This document shows, piece by piece, positions 12,488 to 23,517 of a stretch of DNA of 64,000 nucleotides (positions are counted from its first letter, which is position 1; each line of letters opens with the position of its first letter). Origin of the DNA: Isoetes taiwanensis (lineage: Eukaryota > Streptophyta > Lycopodiopsida > Isoetales > Isoetaceae); NCBI GenBank assembly GCA_021234155.1, contig JAJEKV010000009.1, positions 7,613,546-7,677,545 on the forward strand. The letters run 5' to 3'. Below the pieces are notes generated by a model. That model was not told the origin of the DNA. It worked only from the letters and a program-made list of their open reading frames with translations, and made no database searches. The position numbers were made by a program, and so were the translations under genes.

Positions 12488-12797
12488 TTATGCCCTGGTA
12501 GTATCTACAACATGCTCTGCCAATTTTACCTCTAGATTTGCAATGACATGTTGTAAATTCAAATCATAAGTGATCTCCTCTCGTTTAGACATAGCTTCCT
12601 TTAATTCTACATTCTGGGCAATCAAGGCTTTGTTCTGTGCAACAACCTCCTCTAATAATTTTCACAATTGACCCATTGTGGCCTTCAAACCTTGCATCAA
12701 ATCCACTAAACATGCTAAGTTCCCTTCGTATTCAATGGGATCCCATTTGACAAGGGTCCTAATTACTTTCTGTCCTAATTACTTTCTTCTTCTCCAT
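12488..12797 (-). pseudogene. Broken ORF with predicted coiled coil, family unknown
   Basis: On the minus strand a frame begins with ATG at 12797, starts MEKKKVIRTL, continues VKWDPIEYEGNLACL, and leads into a heptad-like, Glu/Lys/Leu-rich stretch (KLLEEVVAQNKALIAQNVEL) of coiled-coil character before a stop at 12488. Two lesions are visible: a ~15-bp direct duplication (CTAATTACTTTCTGTC..) near 12765-12790 and an in-frame TGA near 12662. Length is about 100 codons. It could be the remnant of a retrotransposon gag or of an unknown host gene. It lies just outside the left edge of the duplicated block. Confidence 0.45.
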
Positions 12798-15398
12798 TCA
12801 AGGGTACAAAATTGGAAAATCCCTATTATCTCCTTGAAATACAGAACCAAAATATCTCAAGTTTGGCATGTTGAAAAGCTCTCGAGATAACGTTTCAAGG
12901 ATACCAAGATCATTGAAAACAGACTCCCAATCAAAAGTTATGGCTGTTTAAACCTGGCTATGGGTAAAACCCTGCGTTTTTTATATGATGACATACAACC
13001 CATTCATGAGGGCAACACAACATGTGGCAACATCTTGTTTTATATTGTTGCAAGGGTAGATAATGCTTTCTCCAAAACTTTTATTTTGCATACCACTAGA
13101 GCTTGTGAACAAGTACAACAGGCTAGAATTTCAAATGATCTTCATCCAGATCTACGATAGGAGGAGGACGATAACACTAAATGAAGCAACATCACCATTA
13201 GTAGTGAACGTTATAATTCTATTTGTAATAAAGGTTTTCAATAAATTAGTGATTCTATCCAAGCGAAGCACTTTAACAAAGACATAATACTATGATTCAA
13301 CTTAAATCTCTTTTACTTTTAGTAATCAACTATTCATCCTCGAATTTTGGCCTTGATTTCTTTAGCTGGATGTTTAAACTTAAGGGTTGAGTGTAACTAC
13401 TAATCATAATAGTCTTGAGTAAAAGCTTTAGTCACAAATGTTTCAGATCAAAATGCTTTCTGCAATGCAATAATTAGATTGAATTGTATTGAAATTAGTG
13501 TTTCACATTCAACTTGGATTGAATCCATTGAGCAAATACGAGTTCAATTAAGATTTGTTTCTTCTGAGTACCAAAAACAAGTATAACATAGTATAACATC
13601 GTTATCCCAAGGTATGGAAACCCACGAATAAACTAGCCCAACTTATATGAGATATGATAGTTTTTTTTATGTTCCAAGCCTCTCATGGTTGTCCACAACT
13701 AAAGTGCAAAGTAGAGACATGAATCTAGTTTCTCATGTTCCAATTCAGCCTTCAAAGATTTATGAGACCATCGTGCAGTAGCAGATAGAAGGATCAAACC
13801 CTAAATAAATTCTTATTTTGTTTGTTTAGGGGCCGGAATATTTTTCCAGCCCTTCAACAGATAGTGATTTTCAACAGATCGTTAAGACATGGGCGACAAG
13901 TTTGGAGGGGATGGTGGCATTACGGCAAAGATTGAACTTCACCGGAATACCACTATCCCCACCAGATTCATCGCTCTATGTCTTTTCTTTCATTTTCGCT
14001 AAAACCCGCCTGCGTATTTTTGGATAGGAAGTTTAAAGGTTTCGACAGATGGACGTGGGATATTTCATCTTTGGAAAAGATGGGATATTTCATCTTTGAT
14101 TTCATCTTAGGAAAAGATGGGATATTTCATCTTTGGAACATGGTGGGGATCATATTTCGCGTTTTAGACGAATGCGGCTGCTCAAACTATTCCAGGTTTG
14201 CTGATAGCATTCCCTTAACTTTCTAGCAACCATCCTATCTTTTCCTGATACTCTATATGCGTTTTTTATCTAAAGAATTAACTAATGCTGGCACTATTGC
14301 AGAACAATTCTTATGTTGTTCTAATCGATATGCTATCTTCTGGGGCCAACAAAGCTGAGCCAGTCTAGGGAATGGGAGAGAGCTTAATGGTATTATTCTG
14401 TCTATTGCTTCATCTGTAATATGCCTAATATGTGTTTACGTTTTATTCTTGTCAAAGCCCCAAGCATTTGGGAATGCCTAGAGAAACATCAGTTTAAGAA
14501 GCAAAATGCAAACTTGGGTCCTTTTTGTGAGAAAATTGATTGGAAGTGAAGCATCTGAGGGATGGAAAGTATTCACCAAAAGGCTGAAATATATGATGGT
14601 ACTTAAATCGAAGCAACTAATGCAGAATCTGCTCCTTTAGATTCAGTTTTCTTAGCTAGATATTCACGTTCTAAAATTAGAGCTTCGATAATGGTAGACG
14701 AGGAAAGAATTGGTAGGCATCTGAGGAAGGAATCTCATAAATGGTTGTTTTCGAGATGATGCATAATCAGTTGCTAATAATTGCAAAGGTAGATTGTAAA
14801 TTATTGACATCAAGATTGGTTCGAAACCACAAAACGTGCTATAGAGAAATTATAGTCCTCGAGGTTTCAAGTTATAGGTACATGTATGCATGCAGCCTTG
14901 CTTTGATCTGTAGCTTTATAATAGCATCACAGATCTTATGCAGTTGATAAGGAATAAATAGCATTGACTAATTTGGCTTGTAATCACAATCTAAGGAGTT
15001 ACATGATCATGAAACTAGTGTATTGTAATCCAGGGAAGTCTATGGTTACTTGATGCTTACTTGTTTGCTCTCCTATGGTTGTTCTTTTCCTTGTATGCAT
15101 ATTTTTCTACCCTTTCTTAGTTTATCTTATATAGATCTGATATACGCTAATACATATGTTGCATCCCAACAATCCCTTAACAGAGGACATGTTGGCATGT
15201 CTCTATATCATTGCTGTTAATCATGGTCTGCTGACATATTCAAATAACTATGCTTTGTCCTGATCCTAGCAGACAGGCTGTATGCACTGTACGGAATGAG
15301 GGAAGGAACATAACAAAGATGGCAATGAATCTGCCACAGTGGGGCATGTTGACAAATGGTGGCCATTTCGAAGTGGTGCATCCATCTCATGCCATCAT

Positions 15399-16290
15399 CT
15401 ACAGAGTGTAGTATCTGTTTTGTAAGATTGTGTGCACTTTCATCAGTGTTAACTGTATGTTGTCAAGACTTGCTGCTGTTGAAACCTCTCTTCCTGTTCC
15501 TTTGCTTGGGGCTTTGACCTCCTCTAGATATGCTTTACCGTCTGCCACTAAAGTGCGGTTAATGAAGATCCACTCTGTGTGGAAAGAAAGACAACTACAT
15601 AAACTGGCTATCAGCAGAATCAAACTCAAGACAATTACATGGGAAATCCTAAGTTCATCCTGTTTGCTTTGGTATGCAAGCCATATGCCTGAGGTAGGAG
15701 ATCCACTGGTCTGCTAGAATCGTCCTCCTTTGAACCTTTTCCTGGCTTGTTTGGCGGTTGCTATCTTTGGTCCTTTTTTCATCTGCTGGTTGAACAGACA
15801 ACATCTACATCATGTGGTCTGAGCTCATAACCTTTCCTTTGAAATGCCTTGTCCTTAGAAGGAGAAAACAAACCACTTGGTAAATATGCAACTTGGCAAA
15901 AAATCAAACTTAGAGTTTTCTTCTGAATTTTAGTCTCTATTTTTCTTCTGAAGGACCACTACATACCGTTGTATCTAAAAGAAGCAGAGTAGACAAATCT
16001 ACCCACCCAGCTTGAAGTTTTAATTCGTCAGTAGTCACTTATATAGCACATTTTTATTAACCGACTTAAGATAATCTACTCATTTCCTGAAGAGGTAAAC
16101 ATTCTCCCATTCTAAAACCCGAATGAGATGAGTAATAATCCTGCTTTTGCTCTTCTTTTACAAAATGATTTAGAGCGGCAGTATCTCGCCTTTGTTTCAA
16201 TGTGTAATTCTGCAAGTGCTGCATTGCTGGTTTCCAAGGGATCAAGATGCTGTCCTTCTTGTCCATACTTGCAGATCCTTAAAAGGAAAT
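15399..16290 (-). pseudogene. Exon-like ORFs in copy 1 of the duplication, product unknown
   Basis: Three minus-strand open blocks lie in the same order as in copy 2: about 16290-16066 (contains LKQRRDTAALNHFVKEEQKQ), about 15850-15650, and 15629-15399 (contains HTEWIFINRTLVADGKAYL). Possible splice signals flank them, for example a pyrimidine-rich ..TTCCACACAG before the third block. In copy 1 the middle block has a single-base deletion relative to copy 2, which would break it. I do not recognise the protein. They could be fragments of a captured host gene, or fortuitous. Confidence 0.3.
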
Positions 16291-16805
16291 GCAAAGTTAT
16301 AGCAGAAACATGAATTTTAGATAATCAGCATGGATGTGCACTCTGAAATATAATTTTCAATCCTCAATTTCCTCCATGCCCCGGGCCAATTCTCTTCTCT
16401 GCTTGAGAAGCTTCAAGCAGGCTGCTACGTTTGAGGGACTGGAACAAGGCTTTTCTATTAACACTCTGTAACATGGTCAGGACATGATTCGCATAATTGT
16501 TAAGCACAACATTTTCTTAAACAGATACCTGTATAACCTAATGTCTTATCTATCTACTTCGCTAGCACATGACTGGCTCTCCTAAGTTTTAGCATTGATA
16601 CATTTCATTTCTCTAAAATTTTGAGCTTCCTTTGGCAGATGAGAAAAGAACATGAAATTTCAATGTTACAAAGATAGAAAAGCATTGTTTTACATATGAG
16701 GTCATAACAGTGGTTATCCTGGAGGCGTATATGATACAAGGACATGCATGTCAGTCCTGTGTTGAGTCGCAGCCACCTAACAAGGTTTGTCAAGTCTGGA
16801 GGTAT

Positions 16806-16871
16806 GGCCCAATTCAGGCTTTGTGGAGGCTCAAGTTTGGCCCAATTCAGGCTTTGTGGAGGCTCAAGTTT
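16806..16871. repeat. 33-bp tandem repeat, two units
   Basis: GGCCCAATTCAGGCTTTGTG and the following bases occur twice head to tail. The matching place in copy 2 of the duplication (about 44108) has a single unit. Confidence 0.85.
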
Positions 16872-16960
16872 TGGAGGGAATGATCAGTACAAAGACAAGA
16901 AATGTGAGTGTGCTTTGATACTTCACAAATATGGTTCCTAGGGTAGAGTTCCCTTCCTAC

Positions 16961-17086
16961 TGTCCTTTGTATGCATGTATTTCCTGGTAACAAGGTATGA
17001 TATGTCCTTTGTATGCATGTATTTCCTGGTAACAAGGTATGATATGTCCTTTGTATGCATGTATTTCCTGGTAACAAGGTATGATA
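16961..17086. repeat. 42-bp tandem repeat, three units
   Basis: A 42-bp unit starting TGTCCTTTGTATGCATGTAT is present three times without visible differences. Copy 2 of the segment has one unit at about 44234, so the array expanded after duplication or contracted in copy 2. Confidence 0.9.
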
Positions 17087-17524
17087 TGATATCCTCCTTC
17101 TGCGCAGCTGAGCCTTATATTGGATGATAGAAGTTGGCAGATATACAAGACTCTATTGTACATTATAACTCATATTTAGGGAGGGTGGCCATCTATGGTG
17201 AATAACATCCCGATTCATGCTTACGGACAATGCTATAATCATACTTCTTGGTTTGTAATCTTCATCAGTCCGACATGCCTGCCGGACCGACCTCGACCAA
17301 TTCACTGAATAATACACGACCATATTTTTGTGTCAATATCATTCGACCTCCTAAATATCTTCTATCTCTAATATATAATTGTAATATGGAGGATAAGGGG
17401 GCAGCTTGGAGGTAAATGCTATTGTTACGGAAGTTGATATTTTTGGTTAGTGTTGTACACATGTAGGCCTCTAAAATATTGGGGAGGAGATTAAACCTTT
17501 CAGAAGTTGACACCTAGATCTAAT

Positions 17525-17627
17525 CCAGAAGTTCCTAGAAAGCTGGTTTTGAAGCTTCTTGCAGGTTCGAGAAGGTGTTAGGCCTGCTGTTCCAGAAGCT
17601 TCCGGATTATGCCGCGTCATATAAAAG
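17525..17627 (+). promoter_or_regulatory. Heat-shock-element cluster with TATA box
   Basis: Heat-shock factors bind alternating GAA/TTC triplets spaced by two bases. Here GAAgcTTC lies at 17551-17558, TTCgaGAA at 17566-17573, and a perfect three-part TTCcaGAAgcTTC at 17590-17602. TATAAAAG follows at 17620-17627, 17 bases further on. HSEs just upstream of a TATA box are the known layout of plant small heat-shock-protein promoters. No heat-shock ORF follows in the next kilobase, so the transcript may be non-coding, an LTR-like leader, or a promoter left by a lost gene. Confidence 0.6.
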
Positions 17628-19697
17628 AGGAACGGAGAGGCGAAAAGTCCAAACGTAGATCGGTGGACTGTGAGGAAAGGGTTTTGAAAGGGTTTTGTGG
17701 AGGATTCTGATCAGGGATCCTGCTTTGTAATTTCTGAACCTCCAGGATCAAGTGCAGTAGAGCTCTGTACTTCCTGTGTGCCAGCTGTCGGAGGTCTAAG
17801 AGACAAAGTTTGTGCAGAGTGACGATATTGAGCTATGTTGGTGTTTTAGGTTTAAATTGAAGCTTGGTTTTCATTCTCGGCTGGCCTCCAGTGCCGTATA
17901 ATAGATTTGAAACTGCAGGAGGTTAAAAGACTAAGAAGACCTATGTGTGGATTTTCAATCTTGGCGACGAAATCAAGGCTGTAAAAAGTAAGAGACGAAA
18001 TCAGAAGCATCAAACTCGCTTGATGGAATAGGCCCATTCATGCTGAATTTTGTCTTGATGTCTGGCAAGCACAGTAAGGCTTCAAACGTTCCCTCTGTCT
18101 TCTACCATAGCCATGGCGAAATCATGTGATGCAACAGTTTTCTTCTAGATATAGTTACAGCGGAGTATAAGCACAATGAAAATTCACCATGTAAATGGTC
18201 ATGTGCTTGCTTAGATAAATGGTACTTTGTTCCTCTGTCCATATCAAAGCTTTCGTTATCAAGGCAGTCCTTTCTTTTCTAATAGGCTAGAGTGAAATCA
18301 GAACTGGGTTCTAATAAACCTGCCCAGATCTAGCTGCTTACTTTAGTGCTTCGCTATATTTGGTCTGCCGGAGCTCCGCTTTGAGTTTATCTTCCCTCCC
18401 TTCTTCCTTCCGACGACATTGAATCGTTTGCATGTTGCATCTGTCGTGCCTTTTAAATTCTTTACGGCCAATATATCTTCCCATTTTCATAACTTACTTC
18501 AATCGATTTCATTTAGAGCCCTAGATTTGCTACTGCTATCATTAATTTGGTCTAGATCTGCCGTTTTCTCTGTTTTTTACGTGCGACTACTCAATGTGGG
18601 TGGTTTTCTGCTTCGATTTTGTCATTTCAAGATGGCATTTTGACATTCCTTTTGAATTGAGGAGCAAATTTCTATATGGTGAAAATGGGTAGCTTACATG
18701 TGAGAAGTGATGTTATAAGGTTTTTGAATTTTTCTTTATCTTGGGTTCCATCTACCTTATTGATCAAGCTTATCTTTGTGTTGTTTACAGGATTCTAATA
18801 GAAGGGGCTTTGTTTGTGTTCCACTTTGTGCAATTCGCTGTTGAAAGTTTCATACGAAAGGTGTCAATTCATACACAAGGGGAGACAATTTCTGGGGGAA
18901 TATGAGCAATGCTGATGTTTCTGCCTAATGCATTCGTTTAGATGCAATCATTGCAGATCTGACATCTAAGGCAACAGTCGTATGAAATGAAAAGACAAGA
19001 ATGGTGTCATCGTCACACCGTCGTAGTAGAAAACTTTTTAAGGAAAGAGTGGAAAAGGGCAGCTTGCTTTACCCTAACCGGAACAGGTGTTTTCTGATTT
19101 GGTGTTTGATTACGTCATTTGAGTTATATGTTATTAGACAGGTTTGCAAAAGGATTTTTCCAACAATAGCCCTGCGGTAGCATGTCAGAAAAGAGGGCGG
19201 GGAAGAGGACAGTAGTGCCCGAGATCAACACTAATGATCATGCTATTTGCTGGTAAACAGTTTTAGACCTTGCAGTGCTTTAAGACCTCCGGATCTTTAT
19301 GCCGGCTTCTGATCTTTATGCTTTCGGATCTTCGTGAAGCAGAGGATGAAACATCGATGGAGTAACAGGAGGCGTCCTGCTCCTGACACATAACTGCGCT
19401 ATGAACTTTTAGTAGAGCACCCAGGTAAGTGCTTTTCATTCCGGCTCTTTAGAGTAGCATGGACATAGCTAAGCTCTCTGGCACCTTCTGGAGGCACAGA
19501 ACTGTGATGGGCGCTGCGGATTGAAATTTTTTATTCAGAAACAGGAGAAACAAAAGAATTTTTAATGTGAATTAGAAAAAGATGAAGGTAACCCTATTTT
19601 CGAAATCTAGAATTGCGATTTTGGGGCTTGAAAAACAACTTGACCTAGGTTTTGATCATTCTGCGCTTTGTATGCCTCGGCGCAGTAGCAGACTAAA

Positions 19698-19743
19698 CAG
19701 TTCTCTGAATAGTTCTTCCTCAGTTCTCTGAATAGTTCTTCCT
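19698..19743. repeat. 23-bp tandem repeat, two units
   Basis: CAGTTCTCTGAATAGTTCTT plus CCT occurs twice in direct succession. Confidence 0.85.
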
Positions 19744-21236
19744 TAGAAGCACTTAAAGCATGTGCGATTCTGTTCTATTAGTAACTTGTGCTCAGTCCAG
19801 TTTATGTCAGAGCTTGGTAGAGACCTGGATTTGTTTTCTGCTTGTGCAGGTAAACCCAACTTTGAGTCTTCCATAGGAATATGACAGCTACACAAAATAG
19901 CACTATGTCATCATGTTGCATAGAATTCTAAAACATGCAACTTTTGTAATAAGAGTTTCCTTTTGCATTTGGGGGCTTAGTGATCCCAATGTTCGCTCAT
20001 TCCCCCTTGAAAACCGATGCCTCCAGCTCCTCTAGAAGAAAAAAGATCGACAAAAAGCAGACATTTTACCTTGGTGACTCTGACACAAACCGTCTATGAG
20101 AAGCCCAGATTACTCTCAGCCGAAATCGCCCTTATAGCTTTGATTCTAGGCTACTCCAATGCCTTTCAAATATAGCTTCTATAAGAAACAGAGCATTTAG
20201 CCAAATTTAAATTTGATATGGCATGCAAATTTGCAACAGAAGTCTCTGTTGGTGACAATAATCCAAGAGCTTCGAGTTTAATTCCTTCTTGTAAGCAATC
20301 CGGAAGAATATCATGGTTTTACTTGAAACTTTTTTAGATTAAGAATTTTACCTGGCCATTCCAAGCTTTGGTTTTGTTGCTTAAAAAGCATCCTGTTAAA
20401 CTTAATCGGCTCGCATAAAGCTCGACTTTTCTTATGTGCAGCCTTCAATTATATTTTGTGGCCATAAAACGCAGTCTACCAGGCTTATCTGGCTCCCATA
20501 GAACTCAATTTTCCTTCTGCCAGCATCGAATCTTAGTCTGTACCTTTCTAAATTTATCTGAGAGTTTGGGAACCCAATTTGCGACGTCTCAATAACTTGC
20601 TTGAATTGGATATTGGATGATTTGCTGGTACAATTTTTACAGGTTCAACAGATCGAGCCAGTCTATTCCGATTCTGCAACAATGTAGGACGAAGGCCGCT
20701 GTAGGCAGATTATTCTAAAAATTCAAGGCCATATGGCAAATTAATTTAAACGGAGCAAATTCTTGTTGCACTTGCACATTTGCCCAAACTATGGTGACTT
20801 TGCCATAGTTAGGCTATCTCAATATAATCCAAGGTTACGTTTTTAATATTCTATTTTTTTCAAAGCAATATTGAAGGCAATGCTTCCATGTCGTTTGCCT
20901 CGGCCTGCCGCAGAGTTGAGAAAACTCAAAATTTTGAAGTCGATTCTAATTGTTGTAGCTGAGCTTTGCTCCAAAATCTGCACCAGCATAGGCCATGGGA
21001 TGCTCCAGTTTTCTGGAGTGCAGTTGCAAGTAATTAAATCATTATGCATTGAGCTATCGTTTCTTGATTATTACTACTTGCATCTGCAAAGATCTGCCAG
21101 TTTCCTACCTATGTCTTGAATATTGGCCCATTTAAAGAATGTGAACATCGAAAAAAAGTCCTCCATTCTACTGCACTTTCTTTTTCAAAAACCATGAACC
21201 CATTAAATCTACGAAGCTCCCGTAGCCGACTAAATA

Positions 21237-21358
21237 GCTATTGATTTAGACTTGATCAATAGCTAAGGCTATGGTGCATCGTGACACGATTGGACTAGGG
21301 GCTATTGATTTAGACTTGATCAATAGCTAAGGCTATGGTCGTGACACGATTACTAGGG
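21237..21358. repeat. ~62-bp tandem repeat, each unit holding a hairpin
   Basis: Two units start GCTATTGATTTAGACTTGAT. Each contains the inverted pair GCTATTGA/TCAATAGC around TTTAGACTTGA, and each ends in a GTGACACGAT..CTAGGGG motif. The second unit lacks a few bases. Confidence 0.85.
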
Positions 21359-22304
21359 GTGCACGCCGGATGTTGATAATTTGCTAGTTTGCATGGGTAG
21401 CAACTAATTATTAATTGGGTGAGGAGTTTTGGTGGTTGTGGTAATGGCTGTAATAACCATTAAGGTTTAAAAAGGTGAGCACCTAGAAATAGGGTGACTC
21501 ACCATCAATCAATCGGAAAAAAAACAACTGGATGGGTGGGAAGCGCGAGCTTGTGAAGTAAAACCCGGATTCAAGGAGAAATTCGGCGAGAAATCAGAGA
21601 TAAATAGGCTTCTAGAGTCCGAAGGAGTGAATTATGATCTCTGAGGTCGGATTTCCATAAGATCCAAGCCCATCATCGCCATTCTACTCTGCTCAAAATC
21701 GATATATGTTTGGGATTTGAAATTTTGCCCACATGGAGAAGGAAATAGAAAGCATATTGATTTGTCACCTATGCAGCAATAATAATCTGCCCAATTTTGG
21801 TGGCAGAGCTCTAAGATTGCAATTTTTCCCGTCAAATGATTCACAGAAACGTGAAACACCTCTAGGTCTGTGCAAGTGCCTAGACTGACCGGAATCAGCC
21901 CACTCAGTTAATTGTCCCGGGTATACAAACTTTTCACAGAGATCTCGGGAAAATAGTAGAATTAGCCATAGCCAGCCTACTGTTCTTGAATTTACAAAAA
22001 CATCTTCTAGAATGCAGGGAATTGATCATCGTCCAAAATCCGTCATCGTCACTAATTTGATCAAGTTGAAGTGTACACAAACTCACGGCCTTTACTAAGC
22101 TTATAATAAGGCAGTTTAGGAATTCGGACCTACTAAACCTGTCTCAGATGTGAGCTTGAGCAACACGGCATCCTCAATCAGTTATTAACAAAGTTTCCGG
22201 TTCCAAAATGTTACACTTGGAATTTTTCTCGCCTGAAATATTTATTTTTGGATTCTTTTTGGCCGGAAAATTTCTTTTTTTTTTTTTTTTCCTACTAATC
22301 ATAT

Positions 22305-22333
22305 ACTAGTAAGGGTGCCCGGCGTTGCCGGGC
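22305..22333 (-). mobile_element. Helitron-like 3' terminus
   Basis: On the minus strand the hairpin GCCCGGC-AAC-GCCGGGC (22333-22317) is followed after seven bases by CTAGT (22309-22305). Helitrons end in CTRRT preceded by a short GC-rich hairpin roughly ten bases upstream, and cereal Helitrons have very similar ends. The element body should extend to higher coordinates. I could not place its TC start or any Rep/helicase ORF, so it is probably non-autonomous. Confidence 0.55.
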
Positions 22334-22785
22334 ATAAATACATTTTACGCCGGTATCCATGAAGTTTTGAACTTGTATTCAACATCTTGATAAAGTTAAG
22401 AGTGAAATGGGGTTTAATACATCTATTCAATACATTGGTAATTTAAGAGTAAAATGGGTAATTAGTGAGACAATGGTTAGATTGTATTCGACAGAAATCA
22501 ACATGTCCTGTGTTCATAATCCCAGTTCGCTATTACAATTGCTTCAACATTTGGATTATCAAAAGATTCATAGAAGAGTAGCATAAAATGTAAATAATAC
22601 CTATTTGATCAAATTACGGAGCAACTTCTCAATTGTCATAACAACATTGTGCAAGCATAAATACATTTTACGTAGGTATCCATGAAGTTTTAGACCTCTA
22701 TTCAGCACCTTGGTAAAGTTAAGAGTGAAATGGGGTTGTAGATATCTATTCAATACCTTGGTAATTTAAGAGTGAAATGGGTACC
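22334..22785. repeat. Direct repeat of ~120 bp next to the Helitron-like end
   Basis: Two similar blocks, about 22334-22453 and 22657-22780, share ATAAATACATTTTACG, TATCCATGAAGTTTT, AAGTTAAGAGTGAAATGGGG and TCTATTCAATAC..TTGGTAA. They are separated by about 200 bp and face the same way. Confidence 0.7.
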
Positions 22786-23405
22786 CAATATAAAATCCGT
22801 GGTATACACACATGATCATATTTGCATAGGCTGTACATGAACACATGCACTATCACCAGCAAATGCATGCTTTACTTTTATATGGGTTGTTTAAATGTTC
22901 AAAGAAATATGAATTGCGCCCTTTAGAACCTTTGAATGTAACCATCAAGCGCATGAGATGCAAGCATACAATAAGAGAATAAGGCAAATGGGAATGCAAA
23001 TGTGGTACACATGTATATGTAGGAGTTCACCGCCCAAGCCAATTGCTTCGACAGAAATGGTATGACGACATGATGCCTGGATGTAGATGACACTGTTTAA
23101 TCAGAATCTTGTCAAGGCCCAGCTATGGAGGAAACCAAGGTGCGAAGAATTATGTAAGGCAAGGCAAGAAAAAATAGCAGTCTAGTCCAACCTATGCAGG
23201 CAGCTTAATGACAATGTCACTCCATGCCAGAACTCATATAGCTTACTCTCGCATAGTATTCAAGTATAGTGGCACACACTAATGAATGGTACTGTAGCCC
23301 AATTTTTGGACAGGAAATAGATCAGCCTATCCTTGCAAGCAATAGAAATTAAAATCTTGAATAATACACATTTGCATTTCAATAGTCAATTCTAATGTAG
23401 GTTAA

Positions 23406-23517
23406 CCTGTTGCAGCCAGTCCATCGCAGAAGACCTTTGGGCATAATAAAGAAGCTCCATTAAGCCTGCTGCAGACAGTCAATCCCTCAGAAACTTTGAG
23501 CATAATAAAGCAGCTCC
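23406..23517. repeat. ~57-bp imperfect direct repeat
   Basis: Two units beginning CCTG(T/C)TGCAG(C/A)CAGTC and ending GCATAATAAAG(A/C)AGCTCC follow each other directly. Confidence 0.75.

Larger units (their letters stand above)
12808..17200 (+). repeat. Segmental duplication, copy 1
   Basis: From CAAAATTGG near 12808 to GGGAGGGTGGCCATCTATGG near 17198 the sequence is collinear with 39934-44378 in the same orientation, with high identity by eye. Copy 1 lacks a ~240-bp palindromic insert and a ~120-bp stretch that copy 2 has. It carries ~200 bp (about 15270-15470) missing from copy 2 and has expanded two tandem repeats. No transposase or reverse transcriptase is visible inside, and neither end shows convincing inverted or long terminal repeats. 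Confidence 0.85.
17201..22300. other. Intergenic, no protein gene recognised
   Basis: Apart from the heat-shock-type promoter and small tandem repeats listed separately, I see only short unrelated ORFs on both strands. A CT-rich stretch at 18380-18415 resembles a leader but leads to no recognisable protein. Confidence 0.5.

Noticed and set aside
16847-17163. Repeated-peptide ORFs on the minus strand
   Set aside because: They are translations of the 42-bp tandem repeat; the unit is divisible by three, so any open frame stays open.
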